Origin: Hymenobacter sp. BT188
Lineage (GTDB): Bacteria; Bacteroidota; Bacteroidia; Cytophagales; Hymenobacteraceae
NCBI RefSeq assembly: GCF_014333585.1
Contig: NZ_JACSCW010000003.1
Span: forward strand, 682,001 to 746,000
Direction of reading: 5' to 3'
Length of the DNA stretch: 64,000 nt
Under the pieces are notes generated by a model. That model was not told where the DNA came from. It saw only the letters and a program-made list of their open reading frames with translations, and ran no database searches. How positions within the stretch are numbered: the stretch's first letter is position 1; every line of letters begins with the position of its first letter. The position numbers were made by a program, and so were the translations under genes. Positions 44,170 to 52,759 of this stretch are shown here, piece by piece.

Positions 44170-46713
44170 TTACTGTTGGCCCTGGCCCTGGCCGTCGCCG
44201 CCCGACTTCTGGTCATCATTGCGGATGCTCTTTTTGGGGCGGCTAGCGCGGTTGTCCATTTTACCAAATTGATAGTTAAAGCTCACGCGCACCCCACGGT
44301 TGTATACGTAGTTGTTGCTGCGGGAGGTAAAGCGGGCCGCATCCAGTTCATTGCGGAAGCGAATGGTGCGGTTGAAAGGGTTATCCAGCCCCACGCTCAG
44401 GCTGCCTTTTTTCTTGAACAGTTCCTTTTTGGCCGCAATGCTGTAGTACTGATAAGCGGAGGTACGACCCTGCAACTGCACACGGGGCGAGTTCAGGAAG
44501 CCCGAGAACTGTGCACTGTAGCCCTTGTCAAATTGATATGACGAAGAGATGTTTGCGTTATACATGAAGCCATCATTGGTGGTGTTCAGGCTAGCGCTTT
44601 TGAGCGTCACATAGTACGCATTCACGTTGCCGTTTATAGTCCACTTGTCGGTCAGCTTCGTTGAGCCAAACACGCTCATGCCGTAAGTAGCATTGCGCGC
44701 CACGTTCTGGAATGTGGTGTAAATCACTCGCGCTTCCTTATCGTCAGTCGTAATCAATGAGTCGAGTGGCACCAAGCTCGACACGCTCTCAATGGCATTG
44801 TTGGTGCGACGAGAGTAAAGCGAGAAATTCAGGTTGCTCTTCTTGATAAAGGTGCTGTAGCCTAGCTCGTATGAATCGGTTAGCTCAGCGTCAAGCTCGG
44901 GATTCCCGCGGGAAAAAATGCGCGGGTCGCTGGTGTTCAGAAAAGGATTAAGGAAGTAGATGTTTGGACGCTGCACGCGTTGGGTGTAGCTGAGCTTTAG
45001 CTTCTGGTTATTGTCTTTGCCAAAATCGCGGGAGGCAACAACGCTCGGAATAAAGTTGGTGTACTGCTGGCTGATCTGGGTATCGTTAGAGAAAAAGTCA
45101 CCGCCGATGCGAGTGTGTTCTACGCGGGCACCCAATTTAAACGTGTACACTTTCAGTAAGCTAAACCCATAGGTTGCGTAGCCTGAGTACACGTCTTGGT
45201 CGTAGCGAAATTGGTTGGTGCGGTCGGGAAGGAGCAGGAAACCGCGGCCATCCACGCTATCCGCTTCGATTTGGAAATCTGTGTTTACTTGGCGTAAAAT
45301 GGTTTTGGCCCCCAGTTCTAATGTGCTGGTGCTGTCGATGGGCTGCACAAGGTCGGCCTGGAAAGTGGCCTCACGGTTGCGGCTGTCGTTGAAGCTTTGC
45401 TCGCGGTAATCGGGTCCGGTAAGCTCAGGCCGGAATTGGTCGAGGTCGTATTCGTTTAGGCCTTTATTTACGCTGTAAAGAGCCAAAACGCTGAATTCCT
45501 GTCGGGGCTTAGCCAGCGTTCTGGTGTAGCCGAAGTTCAGATCGAGGTTGCGATTTTGGTTGTCGACCTCAATATCCCGGCTGTAAATGTCTGGGCCAGC
45601 GCTGGTGATGTACTCCGAACTGAGCGTGCGGGGGGCATTAAAGCGAAACAGGTTGCCGCGGGCACTAATGTTAAGAGCGTCTTTGGGCGTGAGGTCGAAG
45701 TCGGCTCCCACCTGGCTGTAAATTCCGCCGCCGAGGGTACGATTGGTGCTAAGCTGAGTCAGGGTCGCTATCGTTGTGGCGCCTTCAAAGTCGCGGCGAA
45801 AAGTTTCACCCCGGCCGCGGTTATAAAAGCCAAAGGAGCCCAAGTTCGCATTCACGCCCACTTTGCCTTTGCGTGCATTCAGGCTGGTGTTCAGGTTGCT
45901 GGAGCGCGTGCCGGCCGATACGTTCACGGAGCCGTTTACGCCGGCCAGGTCATTTTTCTTTAAAATGATGTTGACAATGCCCCCTGTGCCTTCCGCATCA
46001 TACTTAGCCGAAGGCGAGGTAATAACTTCTACAGTTTTGATCTGATCGGCCGGAATCTGACGGAGCGCATCGGCTACGGATGAGGCTACGATGGTGCTGG
46101 GCTTGTTGTTGATGAGCACGCGCACGTTGGACGAGCCGCGCAGCTCCACGTTGCCATCCAGGTCTACGGCCAGCAACGGTACTTTCTTGAGCACATCAGC
46201 TGCCGTACCACCGCTGTTTGTGATGTCCTTATCGGCGTTGTAAACAATGCGGTCGACTTTGTTTTCCACTAACTCCCGCTCGCCCGTCACTTTCACTTCA
46301 CCGAGCTGCTGCGTGGTAGCAGCCAGCGAAATGCCCCCCAGGTTCACTTCGCCGTCAGCCAAGCGCACATTATCCAGCACCTTTGTCTGGTAACCGACAA
46401 AGCTGATGCTGATCTTATAGGTGCCGGGAGCCACTTTGCTGAAAACAAACTTGCCTTTCTCGTCACAGATACCGCCATCCACCGCTTTGTCGGTGTTCTG
46501 ATCGAGCAGCGCGACGGTCGCATATTCCACTGGCTGACCGGTTTTGCTATCCATTACAGTACCGCTGAGGCCGGCGGTACCGCGTGGGGCAGTTGGCGGC
46601 GTAACCAACGCAGGCCGCGAGGTAGGAGTGGAAGGTGTAGCTGGAGTCGTTTGGGCAAGCGTGTGAAAGGACAGGCCGAGCCCGGCCAGCAACAACGGTA
46701 ATGTGTGTTTCAT
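44170..46713 (-). CDS. TonB-dependent outer-membrane beta-barrel protein (OMP_b-brl_3 type)
   Basis: 847 residues. Signal peptide MKHTLPLLLAGLGLSFHTLAQ, a Pro/Thr-rich linker, then a carboxypeptidase-regulatory-like domain (GLSGTVMDSKTGQPVEYATVAL), a plug (VENKVDRIVYNADKDITNSGGTAADVLKKVPLLAVDLDGNVELRGSSNVRVLINNKPS, IKTVEVITSPSAKYDAEGTGGIVNIILKK) and a long barrel. The tail is Gly/Gln-rich (GGDGQGQGQQ) rather than ending in an aromatic, so an added soluble tail is likely. The substrate is unknown; this class in Bacteroidota may transport peptides or small ligands. It lies alone between two spacers. Confidence 0.88.
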   Translation of the reverse strand: MKHTLPLLLAGLGLSFHTLAQTTPATPSTPTSRPALVTPPTAPRGTAGLSGTVMDSKTGQPVEYATVALLDQNTDKAVDGGICDEKGKFVFSKVAPGTYKISISFVGYQTKVLDNVRLADGEVNLGGISLAATTQQLGEVKVTGERELVENKVDRIVYNADKDITNSGGTAADVLKKVPLLAVDLDGNVELRGSSNVRVLINNKPSTIVASSVADALRQIPADQIKTVEVITSPSAKYDAEGTGGIVNIILKKNDLAGVNGSVNVSAGTRSSNLNTSLNARKGKVGVNANLGSFGFYNRGRGETFRRDFEGATTIATLTQLSTNRTLGGGIYSQVGADFDLTPKDALNISARGNLFRFNAPRTLSSEYITSAGPDIYSRDIEVDNQNRNLDLNFGYTRTLAKPRQEFSVLALYSVNKGLNEYDLDQFRPELTGPDYREQSFNDSRNREATFQADLVQPIDSTSTLELGAKTILRQVNTDFQIEADSVDGRGFLLLPDRTNQFRYDQDVYSGYATYGFSLLKVYTFKLGARVEHTRIGGDFFSNDTQISQQYTNFIPSVVASRDFGKDNNQKLKLSYTQRVQRPNIYFLNPFLNTSDPRIFSRGNPELDAELTDSYELGYSTFIKKSNLNFSLYSRRTNNAIESVSSLVPLDSLITTDDKEARVIYTTFQNVARNATYGMSVFGSTKLTDKWTINGNVNAYYVTLKSASLNTTNDGFMYNANISSSYQFDKGYSAQFSGFLNSPRVQLQGRTSAYQYYSIAAKKELFKKKGSLSVGLDNPFNRTIRFRNELDAARFTSRSNNYVYNRGVRVSFNYQFGKMDNRASRPKKSIRNDDQKSGGDGQGQGQQ

Positions 46714-47105
46714 GAAGTAAAGGTAGAAGGGCCGGAAGGCGCTTATCTTGTTTTTCGACTAATGGAGGCCGGATGGGGCCAAAACCCAGAATTTCCGGGT
46801 GGCTAGCATAAAGTACCTTGGAGATAAAGGTAAAAAGTGAGATAACGCAGCTTGGAAGAGAGGCGATTAGCGAAGAAAAAGCCCTCCAGTCGCTATCGGT
46901 AATTATCAGATTTGCCCTACAGACAAGTATTCAAGCGTGGAGTTGCTTGTTCTGTTTATGGACGAGCTAAAATTTATAAAATAAGCGTCCGAAGCTTAGA
47001 AAAAGCCCCCCAACATCAAGCCTTGGGCGTGCTAACGCGAACACGCAGGAGCTTATTGCTGGATATGTATCTTCGTCCGACTTCCCGCTCGGCCATCGCT
47101 TATTC
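46714..47105. other. Intergenic region between the divergent barrel and CLC genes
   Basis: 392 nt without a gene I would defend. It holds a GCCCCCC repeat copy (47006-47011) and a degenerate one (GCCCTCCAG near 46881). On the minus strand TACCTTTA at about 46824-46831 resembles a -7 box for the barrel gene. I looked for a fluoride riboswitch consensus ahead of the CLC gene and found none. Confidence 0.5.
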
Positions 47106-48380
47106 ATGTATCGTTACTTCACTGCCCTCCGCGCCGAGTACACGCCCTTGCTGCTGTTTGCAGGCCGTTGGCTGCTGATCTGTACCGTCGTCGGTGGACT
47201 TGCGGGCACGGCATCGGCGGGCTTTCTGGTAGCGCTGGATTATGTGACGAACTGGCGCGAAGCCCACCGCTGGATTATTGCCCTATTGCCGCTGGGGGGC
47301 TTTTTGGTGGGGCTACTGTACTATTATTTCGGCCGAAGTGTGGAAGGCGGCAACAACCTGCTGCTCGACGAAATCCATTCTCCCCAAGCCACCTTGCCCT
47401 TGCGCATGGTGCCGCTGGTGCTGATTGGTACGCTGCTCTCGCATCTGTTTGGGGGCTCGGCTGGCCGTGAGGGTACTGCTGTGCAAATGGGCGCCGCCCT
47501 GGCCGACCAACTCCGCGGTCTGCTGCGCCTACCCCCCCGCGACCGGACATTGCTGCTGATTACTGGCGTCAGCGCAGGTTTTGCCTCCGTGTTCGGCACA
47601 CCGTTAGCGGGCGCCGTTTTTGGACTGGAAGTATTCCTCATTGGCCGGCTGCGCTACGATGCCATCCTGCCCAGCTTTCTGGGGGCCATTCTTGCCGATT
47701 ATGTCACGCGTCTCTGGGGAGTGGGGCACACCGCTTATCCGCTGCTGGCGGTGCCGGCGCCGTCACCGCTCGGGCTGCTTAGCGCCGCTTGTGCAGGTAT
47801 TGTCTTTGGGCTGGCTGCCCGAAGCTTTAGTTGCCTTACGCACCTGTTGGGGGGCTTTTTTAAAAAGCTGATTGCCTGGCCACCACTTCGGCCGGTAGTT
47901 GGTGGCGTGCTAGTAGCCTTGGCCGTATGGGCTTTGGGCACCACGCGCTATATCGGCCTGGGTGTTCCGGTCATTGAGGAAGCGCTTAAAATACCGGTGC
48001 CGCCCTACGATTTTTTGCTTAAGCTTGTGCTCACAGCCCTCACTTTGGGAGCCAGTTTTAAGGGTGGCGAAGTGACGCCCTTATTTTTTATTGGTGTTAC
48101 GCTGGGTAATGCATTGGCGCCGGGCTTGGCCTTGCCCATGCCGCTACTGGCGGGGATGGGTTTCGTAGCGGTATTTGCCGGCGCGGCCAACACGCCATTA
48201 GCCTGTACGCTTATGGCTATGGAGCTATTTGGCCACGAATGCGGACTGTATGCGGGCTTGGCCTGCGTGGTCAGTTACCTGTTTTCGGGCCATCAGGGTA
48301 TTTATGGGGGGCAAATGATTGGGCAATCCAAACACGGTTTGTGGGCCCGTCAGCAAGGAAAGCGCCTGCGTGATTTGTAG
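47106..48380 (+). CDS. CLC family transporter, possibly the fluoride (CLC-F) type
   Basis: 424 residues with about 11 membrane segments. The gating-glutamate motif is GGSAGREGTAVQMGAAL (about residues 120-136); the second anion-pore motif is FKGGEVTPLFFIGVTLGNA. The first motif where CLC chloride proteins have GSGIP reads EGGNNLLLDEIH. GREGT and GEVTP are, as I recall, typical of fluoride/proton antiporters of the CLC-F clade, so export of fluoride is a fair possibility, but chloride/proton exchange cannot be excluded. Three GGGGGGC copies lie in the gene (LGGFL, LGGFF and YGGQM). Confidence 0.85.
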   Translation: MYRYFTALRAEYTPLLLFAGRWLLICTVVGGLAGTASAGFLVALDYVTNWREAHRWIIALLPLGGFLVGLLYYYFGRSVEGGNNLLLDEIHSPQATLPLRMVPLVLIGTLLSHLFGGSAGREGTAVQMGAALADQLRGLLRLPPRDRTLLLITGVSAGFASVFGTPLAGAVFGLEVFLIGRLRYDAILPSFLGAILADYVTRLWGVGHTAYPLLAVPAPSPLGLLSAACAGIVFGLAARSFSCLTHLLGGFFKKLIAWPPLRPVVGGVLVALAVWALGTTRYIGLGVPVIEEALKIPVPPYDFLLKLVLTALTLGASFKGGEVTPLFFIGVTLGNALAPGLALPMPLLAGMGFVAVFAGAANTPLACTLMAMELFGHECGLYAGLACVVSYLFSGHQGIYGGQMIGQSKHGLWARQQGKRLRDL

Positions 48381-48395
48381 CCGATACGCTACCGC

Positions 48396-48923
48396 CTAAA
48401 ACGCCAGCAACTGCGTCACCTGTTCTTCCAGCAACTGCTGATATAGCGGATTCGTCAGCTTTCCATCCTCACCCAAATGCTTGTCGATAGCCGGCAAGCG
48501 GACGCGTGCCGGCAGCACCGCCGTGCCCAAATACATCAGGATATCGGTCAGATGGCTAAGTGCTAAAATGCCGCCCTGCACCCCGGTTGAAACTCCAATC
48601 AACGCCGCCTTCTTGCCACGAATACCGCCAGGATAAGGTAGGCCATCAATAAATGCTTTCAACACGCCGGGGAAAGAGCCATTGTATTCCGGCACCACGA
48701 ACACCAGCTTATCGGCGTTATTAGTCAGCTCGAAAAGCTCATTGAAGCCATCGTGCCGACCTGTATTCGCATACAGAGCCGAGGTAATAAAGTCGGAGGG
48801 CAAGTCGGTGAGGTCCAGAAGCTGGCAGTCGGCGCCCTGGCTCTTAAGCAAGTCAGCGTATAAAACGGCCACCCGACGGGCCCTGGAATTCGGACGATTT
48901 GTCCCGATGATAATAGTAATCAT
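48396..48923 (-). CDS. NADPH-dependent FMN reductase family protein
   Basis: Flavodoxin-fold oxidoreductase, 175 residues from the ATG at 48923 (MITIIIGTNRPNSRARR). The phosphate-binding loop for FMN is GTNRPNSRA and the conserved VPEYNGSFPGVLKAFIDGLPYPGGIRGKKAALIGVSTGVQGG is the NADPH_dep_FMN_red block. Reduces flavin or quinone-like acceptors with NAD(P)H; physiological acceptor unknown. Its 3' end is 15 nt from the convergent CLC gene. Residues upstream of the chosen Met run into the sdh terminator and are rejected. Confidence 0.88.
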   Translation of the reverse strand: MITIIIGTNRPNSRARRVAVLYADLLKSQGADCQLLDLTDLPSDFITSALYANTGRHDGFNELFELTNNADKLVFVVPEYNGSFPGVLKAFIDGLPYPGGIRGKKAALIGVSTGVQGGILALSHLTDILMYLGTAVLPARVRLPAIDKHLGEDGKLTNPLYQQLLEEQVTQLLAF

Positions 48924-48950
48924 GATGTGTGAGAGCGGAAAGTAGGGGGC

Positions 48951-48987
48951 AAAAAAGAGGGCGAAACGGAACCCGTTTCGCCCTCTT
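48951..48987 (-). terminator. Terminator of the sdh operon
   Basis: AAGAGGGCGAAACGG (48955-48969) / CCGTTTCGCCCTCTT (48973-48987), 3-nt loop, followed on the minus strand by a T run. It lies 20 nt past the sdhB stop. Confidence 0.92.
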
Positions 48988-49006
48988 CCACTATAACTGC
49001 ACAACC

Positions 49007-49792
<786 letters not shown>

Positions 49793-49806
49793 CTTATATA
49801 GTAAAC

Positions 49807-49897
49807 TGAGAGTTGAGAGGAGAGAAGTGAGAGGGAGTAGAAAGGTGAAGAAGTATCGGACTAATGTCTCACTTTCCTCATCTTACTCCCACTTCCG
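49807..49897. repeat. Purine-rich/pyrimidine-rich imperfect inverted element between sdhA and sdhB
   Basis: A purine-rich stretch (from about 49807 to 49857) is followed by a pyrimidine-rich stretch (about 49866-49897). Short inverted matches include AGTGAGA/TCTCACT and GGGAGTA/TACTCCC. The design resembles the ftsA-ftsZ spacer element (42193-42295), but the match is degenerate. Confidence 0.5.
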
Positions 49898-49900
49898 GGC

Positions 49901-51835
49901 TTACTTGTAGCTACGCTGCGTGAGTTTTACGTTTTCGAACTGTAGCTCTTCTTTATGTAGAGTTTCAGGCTGATTATCACCCGTCCATTCCCAGGCGGCT
50001 ACGTAAGCGAAGTTTTCGTCGTCGCGAAGGGCTTCGTTTTCGGGCGTCTGATATTCCTCGCGGAAATGCCCCCCGCAGCTTTCTTTGCGGTTCAACGCGT
50101 CGTCTACCATTAGCTCACCGAGCTCCAGGAAGTCAGCCACACGGCCAGCAATTTCCAGCATCTGGTTCAACTCTTCGTTGGTGCCCGTCAGTTTCAGGTC
50201 AGACCAGAACTCACGGCGCAGCTTTTGAATTTCCTGCTTGGCAAACTGTAAGCCCTCGGCGTTACGGCTCATGCCGCAATGGTCCCACATAATGTGACCA
50301 AGTGCTTTGTGAAACTCGTTCGGCGTACGGGTACCCTTGATGCTGAGCAGCTTCTGAGTACGAGCGTGCACCGCCTCCTCAGCCTCTTTAAAGGCTGCGT
50401 GCTGTGTAGTAACGGGCGTGGGGGGCATTTGTGCCAAGTAATCACCAATTGTATAAGGGATTACAAAGTAGCCATCCGCCAAGCCTTGCATGAGGGCAGA
50501 AGCACCCAGACGGTTAGCACCGTGGTCAGAGAAGTTGCACTCACCGGTAGCATACAAACCTGGGATGGAAGTCATCAGGTTGTAATCCACCCACAGGCCG
50601 CCCATGGTGTAGTGCACCGCTGGGTAGATGCGCATCGGCAGTTCGTAAGGATTTTCGGCGGTGATTTTCTCGTACATAGCAAACAGGTTGCCGTACTTCT
50701 GACTCACCTTATCTACGCCTTCGCGCTTGATAGCATCGGCAAAGTCAAGGTAAACAGCCAGGCCCGTCGAGCCCACACCACGACCTTCGTCGCAGGCCTG
50801 CTTGGCGTTGCGCGAGGCCACATCGCGGGGAACGAGGTTACCGAAAGAAGGATACTTACGCTCCAGGAAATAGTCGCGCTCTTCTTCAGGAATATCTGCC
50901 ACTCGAATTTGCCCCCCACGGAGGCGCTCAGCCATTTCTTTGGTCTTCGGAACCCAAACCCGTCCGTCGTTACGCAGCGACTCCGACATCAGGGTCAGCT
51001 TCGACTGGTAGTCACCGGATACAGGAATACAAGTAGGGTGAATCTGTGTAAAGCAAGGGTTAGCGAAGTAAGCGCCTTTCTTGTGCGCACGCCATGGCGC
51101 CGTTACGTTGCAATACTTAGCGTTGGTACTCAGATAGAATACGTTACCGTAACCACCCGTGGCCAAGACTACCGCGTGAGCCGCGTGCGTTTCAATCTCA
51201 CCAGTAATCAGGTTACGCGTTACGATGCCGCGAGCTTTGCCATCCACTACTACCAACTCCAACATTTCGGAGCGGGTGTACATCTTTACTTTTCCGTAAG
51301 CAATTTGCCGGCTGAGGGCAGAATAGGCCCCCAATAGTAGCTGCTGACCAGTTTGGCCCCGAGCGTAGAAGGTTCGGCTTACCTGAGCACCACCGAAGGA
51401 ACGGTTAGCCAGCAAGCCACCGTATTCGCGGGCGAAGGGCACACCTTGCGCCACGCACTGGTCGATAATATTAACCGAGACCTGAGCTAAACGATATACG
51501 TTTGCTTCGCGGGAACGGTAATCACCACCTTTAATGGTATCGTAGAACAGGCGGAATACGGAGTCGCCGTCGTTCTGATAGTTTTTTGCAGCATTAATAC
51601 CGCCCTGCGCCGCAATAGAGTGAGCGCGACGAGGCGAATCGTGGTAGGTAAAAGCCTTTACGTTGTAGCCCAGCTCAGCCAGCGACGCGGCCGCAGAAGC
51701 GCCTGCCAGACCCGTACCCACAATAATTACGTCGTACTTCCGCTTGTTGGCGGGATTCACAAGCTTCACATTGAACTTGTGCTTCTCCCACTTTTCGGCG
51801 AGAGGCCCCTCAGGAATTTTGGAATCCAGATTCAT
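49901..51835 (-). CDS. sdhA: Succinate dehydrogenase/fumarate reductase flavoprotein subunit
   Basis: 644 residues. FAD-binding Rossmann motif [24 protein letters not shown] (about 35-58), FAD-attachment-type region [24 protein letters not shown], and catalytic region [19 protein letters not shown] with [12 protein letters not shown] and [24 protein letters not shown]-terminal [22 protein letters not shown] is conserved. Oxidises succinate to fumarate (or the reverse) in the cytoplasm and feeds SdhB. It lies 18 nt after sdhC. Two GCCCCCC copies in the gene fall inside conserved protein blocks. Confidence 0.95.
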   Translation of the reverse strand: MNLDSKIPEGPLAEKWEKHKFNVKLVNPANKRKYDVIIVGTGLAGASAAASLAELGYNVKAFTYHDSPRRAHSIAAQGGINAAKNYQNDGDSVFRLFYDTIKGGDYRSREANVYRLAQVSVNIIDQCVAQGVPFAREYGGLLANRSFGGAQVSRTFYARGQTGQQLLLGAYSALSRQIAYGKVKMYTRSEMLELVVVDGKARGIVTRNLITGEIETHAAHAVVLATGGYGNVFYLSTNAKYCNVTAPWRAHKKGAYFANPCFTQIHPTCIPVSGDYQSKLTLMSESLRNDGRVWVPKTKEMAERLRGGQIRVADIPEEERDYFLERKYPSFGNLVPRDVASRNAKQACDEGRGVGSTGLAVYLDFADAIKREGVDKVSQKYGNLFAMYEKITAENPYELPMRIYPAVHYTMGGLWVDYNLMTSIPGLYATGECNFSDHGANRLGASALMQGLADGYFVIPYTIGDYLAQMPPTPVTTQHAAFKEAEEAVHARTQKLLSIKGTRTPNEFHKALGHIMWDHCGMSRNAEGLQFAKQEIQKLRREFWSDLKLTGTNEELNQMLEIAGRVADFLELGELMVDDALNRKESCGGHFREEYQTPENEALRDDENFAYVAAWEWTGDNQPETLHKEELQFENVKLTQRSYK

Positions 51836-51853
51836 CGTAATACGAGGTTAGGA

Positions 51854-52525
51854 CTATTTAAAAAAGTAGAAGTACAGCGGCATTGAGGCAAAGCCAGCAC
51901 ACACGACGATGGCGAAAATATAGCCGATGACGCGAATGATAGGTGTATACTTGCGGTGATTCAGGCCTAAGGTCTGGAAGCCGCTACGGAAGCCATGGAT
52001 GAGGTGATAGCATAAGGCTATTTGGGCGCCCACATACAGCAACACATACCACCACTGTTTGAAAGAGGTAACAACCAAAGTATATAGGTCGTCATTGTTG
52101 TTGATATCTGGATCGAGGTCACCGAAGCGGGCCCGATAGAAGAAGTTGTACATGTGCACAATCAGGAAAATGAGGATCAAAGTGCCGAGCAGCGCCATGC
52201 TGCGCGAGTACCAAGGGCTGTTTTCCGAAGGGCGGCTGTCTACGTAGCCTACTTTGCGGGCGGCACGGTTGCGCACGGCCAGGGTGTACGACTCATATAT
52301 GTGAAAACCAAAGCCTAGCACCAATACCCACTCCAAGGTTCTGATGACAGGATTGGTACCCATAAAATGGGAATAAATATTGAAGGCCGCTCCACCGTCA
52401 TCCTTAAATAACTGGAGGTTACCTACTAAGTGCACAACAAGGAAAGTGCAAAGAAAAAGGCCCGTGATGGCCACAATTACCTTGCGGCCAATACTGCTAG
52501 TAAACGTCTTCGTAATCCAACTCAT
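51854..52525 (-). CDS. sdhC: Succinate dehydrogenase cytochrome b subunit (b558 type)
   Basis: 224 residues from the ATG at 52525 (MSWITKTFTSSIGRKVIVAITGLFL). A single-subunit type B membrane anchor with five helices; conserved His residues sit in VVHLVGNLQLF, GFGFHIYESY, FLIVHMYNFFY and LCYHLIHGFRSGFQTLG, giving two haem b sites. Carries electrons from SdhB to menaquinone. First gene of the minus-strand sdhCAB operon. The longer frame to 52624 has no family residues. Confidence 0.92.
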   Translation of the reverse strand: MSWITKTFTSSIGRKVIVAITGLFLCTFLVVHLVGNLQLFKDDGGAAFNIYSHFMGTNPVIRTLEWVLVLGFGFHIYESYTLAVRNRAARKVGYVDSRPSENSPWYSRSMALLGTLILIFLIVHMYNFFYRARFGDLDPDINNNDDLYTLVVTSFKQWWYVLLYVGAQIALCYHLIHGFRSGFQTLGLNHRKYTPIIRVIGYIFAIVVCAGFASMPLYFYFFK

Positions 52526-52759
52526 AGGAGTTATTGGTGATTTTGGAAAGGTCGGTTGTATATGGTCAAAGGTAAGGGCCGACCAAGTACGAAACAATCG
52601 ACATCCGACGTTTAGAAAAGACATGAATCAATCTAATAGCGGGGCCGTTAGAGCTTCATAGCGAATATGTAACACCATGCGCGCGTTGTTTGTTAGGTAA
52701 ACAGCGCATTTTTGCTGACCTTCTGCTCTTCTAAAAATTGTCTTTAATCGCCCTTTAAT

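Noticed and set aside
46714..47105. Possible fluoride riboswitch before the CLC gene
   Set aside because: I could not find the conserved riboswitch elements in the 392-nt spacer.
50279..51337. Long open frame (352 codons) on the plus strand opposite sdhA
   Set aside because: It is antisense to a strongly conserved SdhA, shows no domain, and is explained by the codon bias of the real gene.
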